From NCBI GenBank assembly GCA_038210595.1, contig JBBQWN010000014.1, forward strand, positions 1-64,000: a stretch of DNA of 64,000 nucleotides. Direction: 5' to 3'. This stretch comes from Glacieibacterium sp038210595 (lineage in GTDB: Bacteria > Pseudomonadota > Alphaproteobacteria > Sphingomonadales > Sphingomonadaceae). The notes under the pieces are model-generated. The model did not search any database and was not told the DNA's origin. It saw only the letters and a program-made list of their open reading frames with translations. This document shows positions 32,970 through 41,231 of the stretch, piece after piece. Within the stretch, counting starts at the first letter, position 1. Every line of letters starts with the position of its first letter. A program made the position numbers and the translations under genes.

Positions 32970-34571
32970 TTATTTGAACAGCGACCCCAGCACGCTGCGC
33001 AGGAGCGTGCTGCCGATGTTGCCCGCGATCTGACCCCCGGCACGGCCGCCGAGGGACTTGCCCAGCCCCGTCGCCACCTGCCGCCCGACCGACGAGGCGG
33101 CGGAGCGGGCGACCGACATGGCGATCTTCTCGGCCATCGATTGCGGTTGCGGGCGGGCGGCGACGCGTGCCGCGGTGGCCTGGGCCTTGGCGAGGTCGGC
33201 GTCGGCCTTGGCCTGGGCCTTGGCGGCGATGGCGGCGGCCTTTTCCTCCTGCGTGCGGGCCGCGTCGGCGTCGGCCTGCGCCTGCGCGGCGGCGGACTTG
33301 GCGTTCAATATCTCGTAGGCGCTCTCGCGGTCGATGGGGGTGTCGTACTTGCCGGCCACCGGCGAGGTGTCGATCATCGCCTTGCGTTCGGCCGGCGTGA
33401 TTGGGCCGACCCGGCTGCGCGGCGGCGCGATCAGTGTGCGCTCGACCATCGACGGCGAGCCGTCGTCCTGGAGCAGCGACACTAGCGCCTCGCCAACCTT
33501 CAGCTCGGTGATCGCCGTCACCACGTTGACCTTGGGATTGGCGCGGAAGGTGTCGGCGGCGGCGCGGATCGCCTTCTGGTCGTTGGCGGTGAAGGCCCTG
33601 AGCGCATGCTGGACCCGGTTGCCGAGCTGGCCGGCCACCGTCTCGGGAATGTCGATCGGGTTCTGGCTGATGAAATAGACGCCGCAGCCCTTGGAGCGGA
33701 TCAGGCGGACGACCTGCTCGATCTTGTCGAGCAGCGGCTTCGGCGCCTCGTCGAACAGCAGGTGCGCCTCGTCGAAGAAGAACACCAGCTTGGGCTTGGG
33801 GGGATCGCCGACCTCGGGCAGTGTCGTGAACAGCTCGCTGAGCAGCCACAGCAGGAAGGTGGCGTACAGGCGCGGCGACTGCATCAACTTGTCGGCGGCG
33901 AGGATGTTGACCTGGCCGCGGCCGTTCTCGTCCACCACCATGAAGTCGTGGATGTCGAGCGCCGGCTCACCGAAGAAATGCGCCGCGCCCTGCGATTCGA
34001 GCTGCAGCAGCTGGCGCTGGATGGTGCCGACGCTCGCGCGGGTGACATTGCCGTATTTGCTGGCGAGCTCCTGCGCATTGTCGGCGCACCAGGACAGCAG
34101 CGCCTGCAGGTCTTTCAGGTCGAGGATGGCGAGGCCGTTTTCGTCGGCGTACTTGAACGCCACCGACAGCACGCCTTCCTGCGTCTCGTTCAGGCCCATC
34201 AGGCGCGACAGCAGCAGCGGCCCCATCTCGATGACCGTGGTGCGAACCGGGTGGCCCTGCTCCCCGAACAAGTCCCAGAACACCACCGGGTTGCTGTCGT
34301 AGGTGTAGGGGGTCAGGCCGATCTCGGCGGCGCGCTTGGTGGTCCAGCCGGCGTCCGCGCTGCCGGTCATTGCCATGCCGGCGATGTCGCCCTTCACGTC
34401 GGCCAGGAACACCGGCACGCCCTCGCGGCTGAACCCCTCGGCCAGTGTCTGCAGGGTGACGGTCTTGCCGGTGCCGGTCGCGCCCGCGATCAGCCCGTGA
34501 CGATTGGCGCGGCGCAGCACCAGGGCCTGGGGGTGTTCCTCGCCCTTGCCGATGAAAATGCTGTCCGCCAT
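32970..34571 (-). CDS. HerA-like (DUF853) ATPase
   Basis: About 533 residues from the ATG at 34571, which has a GGGGAG site; a GTG at 34598 is also open. The N-terminal part is a HerA/FtsK-type P-loop ATPase: GLIAGATGTGKTVTL near residue 30, then VFLADVKGDIAGM, and Walker B LVFFFDEAHLLF. A helical charged linker (AAAQAQADADAARTQEEKAAA) and a Gly/Ser-rich C-terminal segment with GxxxG-like repeats (GLGKSLGGRAGGQIAGNIGS) follow. Family members are annotated as DUF853 or helicase HerA-like C-terminal; the E. coli YjgR protein is the best-known relative. The role is unknown, and no nuclease partner (NurA) is nearby. Confidence 0.88.
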   Translation of the reverse strand: MADSIFIGKGEEHPQALVLRRANRHGLIAGATGTGKTVTLQTLAEGFSREGVPVFLADVKGDIAGMAMTGSADAGWTTKRAAEIGLTPYTYDSNPVVFWDLFGEQGHPVRTTVIEMGPLLLSRLMGLNETQEGVLSVAFKYADENGLAILDLKDLQALLSWCADNAQELASKYGNVTRASVGTIQRQLLQLESQGAAHFFGEPALDIHDFMVVDENGRGQVNILAADKLMQSPRLYATFLLWLLSELFTTLPEVGDPPKPKLVFFFDEAHLLFDEAPKPLLDKIEQVVRLIRSKGCGVYFISQNPIDIPETVAGQLGNRVQHALRAFTANDQKAIRAAADTFRANPKVNVVTAITELKVGEALVSLLQDDGSPSMVERTLIAPPRSRVGPITPAERKAMIDTSPVAGKYDTPIDRESAYEILNAKSAAAQAQADADAARTQEEKAAAIAAKAQAKADADLAKAQATAARVAARPQPQSMAEKIAMSVARSAASSVGRQVATGLGKSLGGRAGGQIAGNIGSTLLRSVLGSLFK

Positions 34572-34665
34572 GCGCTTACTCCCCGAAGTCGCCGACACGA
34601 CTAGCTTGTTTCGGTCCGGCGTTGAAGGCTAGGTTCGTGCCTACGGCGATAGGGGAAGAACGGAA

Positions 34666-35058
34666 ATGATCAGACTGGTTGTCGGCGTGGCGGCGATGCT
34701 GGCCGCGGGCGCGGTACAGGCCGCCTGCCCGGGCGAGCTGGTATCGATGCGGGTGTCGAAGCTGAAGCCCGGCGGCAGCATGGCCGGGTTCGCCGAAGCC
34801 GCGAAGGACAACGCCGCCTGGTACGCGTCGCACGGCATGAAGGGCGAGAAGTTCCTGACCGCGCCGGTCTACGAACAGGCCGACGGCGAAGCCAAGCCGT
34901 CGGTGACACGGGTGATGACCATCCATGTCTACGGCGGCACCGCGACGCCGAAGAAGGATGCGGCGTGGGAGGCGTTCGTCGCCAAATACAAGGCCAACTC
35001 GACGATCGAGAGCGAAACGCGGGCGTGCCTGCCGAAGGGGACGATCGCGGTCCGGTAG
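34666..35058 (+). CDS. Small secreted protein of unknown function
   Basis: A 130-residue protein with a clear signal peptide (MIRLVVGVAAMLAAGAVQA, cleavage before ACPG). The mature part has one Cys near each end (ACPGEL and RACLPKG), which may form a disulfide, and a possible alpha/beta ferredoxin-like arrangement (SMRVSKLKPGGSMAGFAEAAKDNAAWYASHG, split by the limit here). The spacing recalls small stress-responsive A/B-barrel-type proteins, but I cannot assign a family. It is divergent from the HerA-like gene and followed by a long hairpin. Confidence 0.7.
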   Translation: MIRLVVGVAAMLAAGAVQAACPGELVSMRVSKLKPGGSMAGFAEAAKDNAAWYASHGMKGEKFLTAPVYEQADGEAKPSVTRVMTIHVYGGTATPKKDAAWEAFVAKYKANSTIESETRACLPKGTIAVR

Positions 35059-35077
35059 GGCGTCGCGGCGAAGCCGC

Positions 35078-35124
35078 GCCGTCGGACGGCACCGGGCGCT
35101 CGCCGCCCGGTGCCGTCCGACGGC
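35078..35124. terminator. 21-bp perfect hairpin between convergent genes
   Basis: The arm at 35078-35098 (GCCGTCGGACGG, then CACCGGGCG) is perfectly complementary to 35104-35124, with a 5-base loop CTCGC. No T-run follows on either strand. It lies in the 116-base gap between the small secreted protein gene and degQ, which converge. It probably acts as a bidirectional transcription barrier; a mobile palindrome is an alternative. The rest of the gap shows nothing. Confidence 0.6.
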
Positions 35125-35174
35125 CTTGGACGAGTCTTCAAATAGGGCGGCGAACGCGAAGGGCGTTCCCCGCC

Positions 35175-36785
35175 TTATTTGGTGCCGCCCGGCGGCAGCA
35201 ACTTGATCCCGATGAAGCGGGCCGGGATGCCGGCGCGCTGGACCAGCATCAGCACGGTGTCCTTGCCGGCCTTGCGGGCGGCATCGACCGCGGCCGCGGC
35301 GGCGGCGGGTGTCGTCGTCGGCTGCTGGTTGATCTGCAGGATGACGTCGCCGCGCTGCAGCCCCTCTTGCGCTGCATCGCTGTTCGGGTTGATCGCGGCG
35401 ATGGCGACGCCCTGAACATCGGCGGGGATCTTCAGCTGCGAACGCAGCGCCGGGGTCAGCGGGGTCAGCGAGATGCCGAGGCTCGACTTGGTCGCGTCCG
35501 AACCCGGCGTCACCGGCGCGGCACCGTCGTCGCCGCTGCCCGGCGCCACCGCGCCCTGGATCGTGGCTTCCGACGGACGCTGCGCGATCTTGGCGTTGAG
35601 CGTCAGCCGCTTGCCGCCGCGGATCACCTCGATCGGCACCGTCGACCCGATGGTCTGGTTGGCGACGATAAAGCTCAGCGTGTTGTCGAAGGTGACCTCC
35701 TGGTTCGCGACCTTGAGGACGACGTCGCCCTGCTTGACGCCGGCCTTGGCGGCGGGTCCGGTCGGCTCGACCAGCGCAACGATCTCGCCCTTGTCCTTGG
35801 GCAGGCCGAGGCCGGCGGCGATGTCGGCCGACAGCGGCTGGATCGACACGCCGAGATAGCCGCGCTTGACCGCGCTGCCGCCCTTCAACTGGTCGATCAC
35901 CGGCTGCGCGCTTTCGGCGGGAATGGCAAAGCCGAGGCCGACGTTGCCGCCGGTCGGCGAGAAGATCGCGGTGTTGATGCCGATGACGTTGCCGTTCAGG
36001 TCGAACAGCGGGCCGCCGGAATTGCCCTGGTTGATGCTGGCATCGGTCTGGATATAGCGGTCGTACTGGCCCGAGCCGATGTTGCGGTGGAGCGCCGAGA
36101 CGATGCCGGCGGTGACGGTGCCGCCCAGCCCGAACGGGTTGCCGATAGCGATCGCCCAGTCGCCGACGCGGACGCCCTGGCTCTTGCCGAACTTGACATA
36201 GGGCAGGTCGGTAGCCTCGATCTTCAGCAGCGCGAGGTCGGACAGCGTGTCGCGGCCAACGACCCGCGCCTTGAACTCGCGGCGGTCGGCGAGCGTCACC
36301 GTGATCGTGTCGACCGCGACCTTGGCGTCGCCGCCGCGCGGGTCGCCGCCCGAAATCACGTGGTTGTTGGTGACGATATAGCCGGCCGGATCGACGATGA
36401 AGCCGCTGCCGAGGCTGGTTGCCTCGCGGGTGACGGGCTCGCCCTGGTCGCCCTGCTGCTCCTGGAAGCGGCGGAAGAACTCCTCCAGCGGGTTGCCGCT
36501 GCCGGTGCCCGGCGCAAGGTTGCGGCCGCGGCCGACCTCGACCTTCTGGGTGGTGGAGACGTTGACCACGGCGGGAGCGAGCTTGGCAGTCAGGTCGGCA
36601 AAGCTCATCGGCGCGCCCGGGCGCGGCGCGGTCGAGGCGGCCATCGGCACCTCGTTTTGCGCCGGTGGTGCGGCAGCCGGCGAGGTGGCGATCTGGGCCC
36701 CGGCGGGTCCGAACACGGCGATGGCGCCGCCGGCGATCAGCAGGGCGGGAACGAGCGTGGCGGCGATGGTCTTGGGGTTACGCAC
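35175..36785 (-). CDS. degQ: Do-family periplasmic serine endoprotease (DegQ/HtrA)
   Basis: A 536-residue exported protease that degrades or refolds misfolded periplasmic proteins. The N-terminal hydrophobic segment (IAATLVPALLIAGGAIAVFG) is a signal or anchor. The triad is complete: His142 (NNHVIS), Asp183 (SDLALLKI) and Ser256 (QGNSGGPLF). A first PDZ domain (about residues 280-390) and a second (about 420-530; EGLQRGDVILQINQ) follow, separated by a Gly/Pro/Asp-rich linker. The start is GTG. It is the last gene of hflK-hflC-degQ, a common alphaproteobacterial arrangement for membrane and periplasmic protein quality control. Confidence 0.93.
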   Translation of the reverse strand: MRNPKTIAATLVPALLIAGGAIAVFGPAGAQIATSPAAAPPAQNEVPMAASTAPRPGAPMSFADLTAKLAPAVVNVSTTQKVEVGRGRNLAPGTGSGNPLEEFFRRFQEQQGDQGEPVTREATSLGSGFIVDPAGYIVTNNHVISGGDPRGGDAKVAVDTITVTLADRREFKARVVGRDTLSDLALLKIEATDLPYVKFGKSQGVRVGDWAIAIGNPFGLGGTVTAGIVSALHRNIGSGQYDRYIQTDASINQGNSGGPLFDLNGNVIGINTAIFSPTGGNVGLGFAIPAESAQPVIDQLKGGSAVKRGYLGVSIQPLSADIAAGLGLPKDKGEIVALVEPTGPAAKAGVKQGDVVLKVANQEVTFDNTLSFIVANQTIGSTVPIEVIRGGKRLTLNAKIAQRPSEATIQGAVAPGSGDDGAAPVTPGSDATKSSLGISLTPLTPALRSQLKIPADVQGVAIAAINPNSDAAQEGLQRGDVILQINQQPTTTPAAAAAAVDAARKAGKDTVLMLVQRAGIPARFIGIKLLPPGGTK

Positions 36786-36882
36786 GGGATCGCGGACCTT
36801 TCGGGAGGGTGAACAGCGGCGTCATGTCGAGCCGCTGCTGAACGGTGTATTTATGCCACAGGCGTCGATAAAAATAGCCGTC

Positions 36883-37728
36883 TCAACGATTTTTCTGGCT
36901 GCCCTCGAACTGGTGCAGGAACTCGTTGTTCGGCGACATCACGACCGTCGTGCTGCCGTCCTTAAAGGTCTTCCGATAGGCCTCCATCGCCCGGTAGAAG
37001 GCATAGAATTCGGCGTCCTTGCCAAAGCTCGCGGCATAGACCTGCGCCGCCTCCGCCTCGGCCTTGGCGCGGATCAGCTGCGCCGACTTGTCGCCCTGCG
37101 CGCTGATGTTCAGCGCCTCCTGCTCGCGCGCCGAGCGCATCCGCGAATAGGCGCTGTCGAGCGGCGCGCCGGTCGGCAGGTCGGCGCGCTTGATGCGCAC
37201 GTCGACGATTTCGGCCCCATATTGCCGCGCCTGCTTGTTCACGCTGGCCTGGATGTCGTCCATCAGTTCGCTCCGCTCCGGGCTGAGCAGTGCCGCGAAC
37301 GGCTGCTTGCCAAGCTCGTTACGAAGCCTCGAGCCGAGAATCCGCGCCAGCGCTTCCTCGACCCGGTCCTCGCTGCCGACGGTCTGGATCATGCGCAGCG
37401 GATCGACGATGCGGTAGCGCGCGAAGGCATCGACGACGAGGCGCAGCTGATCGGTCGACAGCACCGTCTGCTCGGGCATGTCGAGGTCGCGGACGCGCTT
37501 GTCGACATAGCGCACCGTCTCGAAGAACGGCACCTTGGCGACGAGGCCCGCGTCGGTGTTCCCGAAACTCGCCTTGGGGTCATAGGCGTTGACGATGCGC
37601 ACCGGCCGGTCGAGCCGCAGCACGACCGCCTGCTTGGTCTCCGGCACGGTGTACAGGCTGCTGGTGACGATGAACATCGCGAGGAGCGCGAGCACCGCCC
37701 AGAGCACGGGATTGCGGGTCAGGGTCAT
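36883..37728 (-). CDS. hflC: FtsH protease modulator HflC
   Basis: A 281-residue SPFH/Band 7 protein with an N-terminal membrane anchor (LWAVLALLAMFIVTSSLYTVPE) and a periplasmic SPFH domain (ETKQAVVLRLDRPVRI, IVDVRIKRADLP). A helical C-terminal stretch rich in Ala/Glu/Lys follows (QLIRAKAEAEAAQVYAASFG). With HflK it forms a cage around FtsH in the inner membrane. It starts 9 bases after the hflK stop. Confidence 0.95.
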   Translation of the reverse strand: MTLTRNPVLWAVLALLAMFIVTSSLYTVPETKQAVVLRLDRPVRIVNAYDPKASFGNTDAGLVAKVPFFETVRYVDKRVRDLDMPEQTVLSTDQLRLVVDAFARYRIVDPLRMIQTVGSEDRVEEALARILGSRLRNELGKQPFAALLSPERSELMDDIQASVNKQARQYGAEIVDVRIKRADLPTGAPLDSAYSRMRSAREQEALNISAQGDKSAQLIRAKAEAEAAQVYAASFGKDAEFYAFYRAMEAYRKTFKDGSTTVVMSPNNEFLHQFEGSQKNR

Positions 37729-37736
37729 GTCCGGTC

Positions 37737-38861
37737 CTAGCGCGCGGTCGTGTCGTCGGGGAGCGTCGCGGCGCGGCGCTTGATTTCGGGCAGCGGCAGG
37801 TAGGACTGCACATTGCCGGTCTCGACGATGGTCTTGTCGACCTTCGACAGCACGCTCTCCATGGTTTCCAGGTACATGCGCTTGCGCGTCACCTCGGGTG
37901 CCAGCCGGTACTGGGCATAAACCGCGTCGAACTGCGCGGCCGCACCCTGGCTGACCGCGGCGAGCTGGCTGGCATAGCCGTTCGCCTTGTTGACCGCTTC
38001 CTGCGCGTACTGTTGCGCCGCCGAGACCTTCTTGAAGGCGTCGTCGACAGCGGCGGGCGGATCGGCCTGCTTGATGTCGACGCCGCGCACCTCGATGCCG
38101 CCGCGGTAGCTGTCGAGCAGCTCCTGCATGCGCTCGCGCACCTGCTCGGCGATCTGGGCGCGCTGCGGGCCGATCGCGGCGTTCAGCGTGGTGTGGCCGA
38201 TCTCGGCGCGCATCGCACTCTCGGCGACCTCGCGGATAGTGTCCTCGGGCTGCGCCAGTTCAAACAGGTACAGCTCCGGATCGCGGATCTTCCAGCGCAC
38301 CGCATAGGCGATGTCGATGATGTTCTGGTCGCCGGTCAGCATCAGGTTCTCGGTGCCGCCCTCGCCCGCGCCGATGTCGACCGAGTGGATTTCCTCGACC
38401 TTGGGCTTGGTGACGGTGTCGATCGGGCTGGGCAGCTTGAAGTGCAGGCCCGGGCCGGTGGTTTCGACATAGCGACCGAAGCGCTGAACGATGCCACGCT
38501 CCTGCGGGTCGATGCGGTAGGTCGAGGTCAGCGCGATCCACAGCGCCGCGACGACAATGATGCCGTAGGTGACGGTGCGATTGTCGATGCGCAGGTTGTT
38601 GCCGCCGCCACCGCCGCCGCCGGGGAGCGTGTCGCGCAGCTTCGCCTGGCTGCGGCGGATGAACGCGTCGAAATCGTTGCCACCGCCGCGCGGCGCGGGC
38701 CGGTTCGGGCGCCGTGGCGGCCCTTCGCCCCACGGGCTTTTCGGCGGCTTGCCGTCGCCGCCGCCGGAGCCGCTGCCACCGGTGCCGCCGCCGCCCGAAC
38801 CACCACCGCCCCAGGGACCGTCCCCGCCGCCGCCGTTATCGCTGTCGTTCTGCCAGGGCAT
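37737..38861 (-). CDS. hflK: FtsH protease modulator HflK
   Basis: About 374 residues from the ATG at 38861, which has an AGGA site 6 bases upstream; a GTG at 38879 is also open. The N-terminal ~60 residues are a Gly/Pro/Asp-rich cytoplasmic tail with GGGGSGGGG runs, longer and more Gly-rich than in E. coli. One transmembrane helix (VTYGIIVVAALWIALTSTY) precedes the SPFH domain (PQERGIVQRFGRYVETTGPGL) and a helical C-terminus. It is the first gene of the hflK-hflC-degQ operon. Confidence 0.95.
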   Translation of the reverse strand: MPWQNDSDNGGGGDGPWGGGGSGGGGTGGSGSGGGDGKPPKSPWGEGPPRRPNRPAPRGGGNDFDAFIRRSQAKLRDTLPGGGGGGGNNLRIDNRTVTYGIIVVAALWIALTSTYRIDPQERGIVQRFGRYVETTGPGLHFKLPSPIDTVTKPKVEEIHSVDIGAGEGGTENLMLTGDQNIIDIAYAVRWKIRDPELYLFELAQPEDTIREVAESAMRAEIGHTTLNAAIGPQRAQIAEQVRERMQELLDSYRGGIEVRGVDIKQADPPAAVDDAFKKVSAAQQYAQEAVNKANGYASQLAAVSQGAAAQFDAVYAQYRLAPEVTRKRMYLETMESVLSKVDKTIVETGNVQSYLPLPEIKRRAATLPDDTTAR

Positions 38862-38952
38862 CAAGGTTCCTGCGGGCACATAATATGCTCGCTATATACG
38901 ACGTGGGGCGCGATTTGCGAGTGCAGCCGATGCCCCGGCCAAAAGGACGCAG

Positions 38953-39969
38953 ATGACCGACCGCGCGACCCTCTCCGCTGCCCTCGCGACCGTCGCCGAC
39001 CCCGCCGGCGGCGGCGACGTCGCGACGACCGGGCGGGCCTCCGGCCTGAGCCTTGCCGACGGTGTTGCAGGGCTGGTGCTGGCGGTCGACGGGCTGGACC
39101 GCGACGCTGCCGAGCGGCTGCGCGCCGGGGTCGAGGTGGCGGTGCGGCGCGTGCCCGGCGTGACTGCCGCGCGGATCATCCTGACCGCCGACCGCGCCGC
39201 CGCGCCGGCCGATGCCGCGGTGGCGCAGGACAGCGCGGTGCCCGGCGTGCGGCGCCTGCTCGCGGTTGCCAGCGGCAAGGGCGGCGTCGGCAAATCGACG
39301 GTGGCGGCGAACTTGGCGGTGGCGCTGGCCAAGCGCGGCCTCGCGGTCGGGCTGCTCGACGCCGACATCTACGGACCGTCGGTGCCGACCCTGCTCGGCC
39401 TGCCGGGCCGTGCCCAGCTGGCGGACGGCAAGCTGCAGCCGATGACCGCGCACGGCATCAAGGCGCTGTCGATCGGCATGATGATGGCGACCGACAAGGC
39501 AGTGATCTGGCGCGGGCCGATGGCGGCGAGCGCGATGATGCAGATGATCGAGAAGGCCGACTGGGGCGTGCTCGACGTGCTGGTCATCGACCTGCCGCCC
39601 GGCACCGGCGACATCCAGCTGACCATGGCGCAGAAGCTGAAGCCGTCGGGCGCGGTGATCGTCTCGACGCCGCAGGACCTGGCGCTGATCGACGCGCGCC
39701 GCGCCATCGCGATGTTCGGCGAAGTTCACGTGCCGGTCATTGGCCTGGTCGAGAACATGAGCACCTTCGTCTGCCCGAGCTGCGGCATCGCGACCGACAT
39801 CTTCGGGCATGGCGGCGCAGAGGATTTGGGCGCGGGCGCGGGCGTGCCGTTCCTGGGCGCGATCCCGCTGACCATGGCGCTGCGGCTCGCTTCGGACGCT
39901 GGCGAGCCAGGCGCCGCGCCGGAGTTCGAGGGGCTGGCGGAACGGGTGGCGGCCGGACTGAGTTTGTAG
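38953..39969 (+). CDS. apbC: Mrp/ApbC-type Fe-S carrier ATPase
   Basis: A 338-residue member of the Mrp/NBP35 family. The N-terminus carries a shortened MIP18-like region (LAATVAD... type segment, then RVPGVTAARIILTADR). The deviant Walker A SGKGGVGKST lies near residues 112-121 (VASGKGGVGKSTVAANLAVAL). The C-terminal CPSCG (within VCPSCGIATDIFG) is the shared cluster-binding CxxC. It delivers Fe-S clusters to apo-proteins. It is divergent from hflK, and the CoA-binding protein gene follows 18 bases later. Confidence 0.93.
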   Translation: MTDRATLSAALATVADPAGGGDVATTGRASGLSLADGVAGLVLAVDGLDRDAAERLRAGVEVAVRRVPGVTAARIILTADRAAAPADAAVAQDSAVPGVRRLLAVASGKGGVGKSTVAANLAVALAKRGLAVGLLDADIYGPSVPTLLGLPGRAQLADGKLQPMTAHGIKALSIGMMMATDKAVIWRGPMAASAMMQMIEKADWGVLDVLVIDLPPGTGDIQLTMAQKLKPSGAVIVSTPQDLALIDARRAIAMFGEVHVPVIGLVENMSTFVCPSCGIATDIFGHGGAEDLGAGAGVPFLGAIPLTMALRLASDAGEPGAAPEFEGLAERVAAGLSL

Positions 39970-39987
39970 GCGCGAGAAGGAACCGCC

Positions 39988-40428
39988 ATGCCGCTGACCA
40001 CCGACGATGAGCTCCGCACCCTGCTGGCGGAGGCGCACACGGTCGCGATCGTCGGCGTCTCCGACAGCCCCGACAAGCCCAGCTACGGGGTCATGGCGGC
40101 GATGCAGGAGCACGGCTACCGGGTGTTCCCGGTCAACCCGCGCATCACCGGCGAGCATGTCCACGGCGAATTCGTCTGGCGCGAGCTGAGCCAGATCGGC
40201 GAACCGATCGACATCGTCGACATTTTCCGCAGGTCAGAGGACGTCGGACCGATCGTCGACCAGGCGATCGCCGTCGGCGCCAAGGCGGTGTGGATGCAGC
40301 TCGGCATCGAGAACGCCGAAGCCGCCGCGAAAGCCGAAGCCGCGGGCCTCAAGGTGGTGATGAACCACTGCCCGAAGATCGAGCTGGCGCGGCTCGGCGT
40401 GGCGAAGGTCGTGCCCGACGCGAGCTAG
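39988..40428 (+). CDS. CoA-binding domain protein (YccU-like)
   Basis: A 146-residue single-domain protein with a Rossmann-like CoA-binding fold: HTVAIVGVSDSPDKPSYGVMA near residues 14-34, YRVFPVNPRITGEHVHG, then VDIFRRSEDV and AVWMQLGIENAEAA. The VMNHCPKIEL near the end holds the conserved Cys. Its role is not established in the family. It is probably cotranscribed with apbC. The stop overlaps the convergent cysQ by 4 bases. Confidence 0.9.
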   Translation: MPLTTDDELRTLLAEAHTVAIVGVSDSPDKPSYGVMAAMQEHGYRVFPVNPRITGEHVHGEFVWRELSQIGEPIDIVDIFRRSEDVGPIVDQAIAVGAKAVWMQLGIENAEAAAKAEAAGLKVVMNHCPKIELARLGVAKVVPDAS

Positions 40429-41231
40429 CGGCCCCGTACGCGCGCGAACGTTTTGATGGCATAGTCGAGCCGCTCCCGCACCTCGGCGTGAAGCGCCGGC
40501 GTCGCGGCCGCAAGCCCATGGATCACCGGTTCCGGCTGGTTGAACGTCAGCGCGCGGCCCGCCCGGTCGGTCACCGTCCCGCCCGCCTCGGTGCAGATCA
40601 GCGCGGCGGCGGAGATGTCCCATTCGTTGACGGTGCGGCCCTCCAGCCAGGCGTCGGCCTCGGCGCTCGCGACCTTGGCGAGCCGCAGCGCCAGGCTGTT
40701 CGGCTTCTCGACCGCGCTGCCGGGCCAGGGCGAGGGCCAGAACGACGCGGTCAGGTTGGGCGGGTCGATCGGCAGGCGGACACCGTCGAGCATCGCCAGC
40801 CCGCTGACCCGCAGCGCGACGCCGTTGCAGGTCGCGCCACTACCGGCCGCGGCGACGAACAGCTGCCCGCGCGCCGGGGCGGCGAGCGCCGCCAGCACCG
40901 GCTGCCCGGCCTCGACCAGCGCCACGGACACGCACCAGCCGGTGCGGCCCCGGACATAGTCGCGCGTGCCGTCGATGGGGTCGACGACCCACACCCGCTC
41001 GCAGGCCAGCCGGTCGGGGCGGTCGGCGGTCTCCTCCGACAGCCAGCCATAGCCGGGGCGCGCGCCGAGCAGCGTCTCCTTCAGATAGTCGTCGCAGGCG
41101 ATGTCCGACGCGCTGACCGGGTTGCCGGCGGACTTGTCCCACACCGCCTGCGGCGTGCCGAACGCCGCCATCGCCAGCTCGCCCGCGGCGCGGGTGGCCC
41201 GGACCAGCAGCGCAAGATCGGTCTCAGGCAC
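40425..41231 (-). CDS. cysQ: 3'(2'),5'-bisphosphate nucleotidase (CysQ-like, inositol monophosphatase family)
   Basis: A 268-residue Mg-dependent, Li-sensitive-type phosphatase. Metal-site motifs are visible: GWLSEET (Glu), WVVDPIDGTRDYVRG (DPxDGTxxY) and NEWDISAAALICTEAGG (WDxxA). It hydrolyses 3'-phosphoadenosine 5'-phosphate produced by sulfate assimilation; inositol monophosphatase activity is the alternative. The start (GTG) overlaps the pmbA stop by 8 bases, so the two form one transcript. Confidence 0.9.
   Translation of the reverse strand: MPETDLALLVRATRAAGELAMAAFGTPQAVWDKSAGNPVSASDIACDDYLKETLLGARPGYGWLSEETADRPDRLACERVWVVDPIDGTRDYVRGRTGWCVSVALVEAGQPVLAALAAPARGQLFVAAAGSGATCNGVALRVSGLAMLDGVRLPIDPPNLTASFWPSPWPGSAVEKPNSLALRLAKVASAEADAWLEGRTVNEWDISAAALICTEAGGTVTDRAGRALTFNQPEPVIHGLAAATPALHAEVRERLDYAIKTFARVRGR

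Noticed and set aside
32970..34571. HerA-like ATPase as part of a HerA-centred antiphage system
   Set aside because: No Sir2, DUF4297, nuclease or NurA-like partner lies beside it. It is the common DUF853/YjgR type flanked by unrelated genes.
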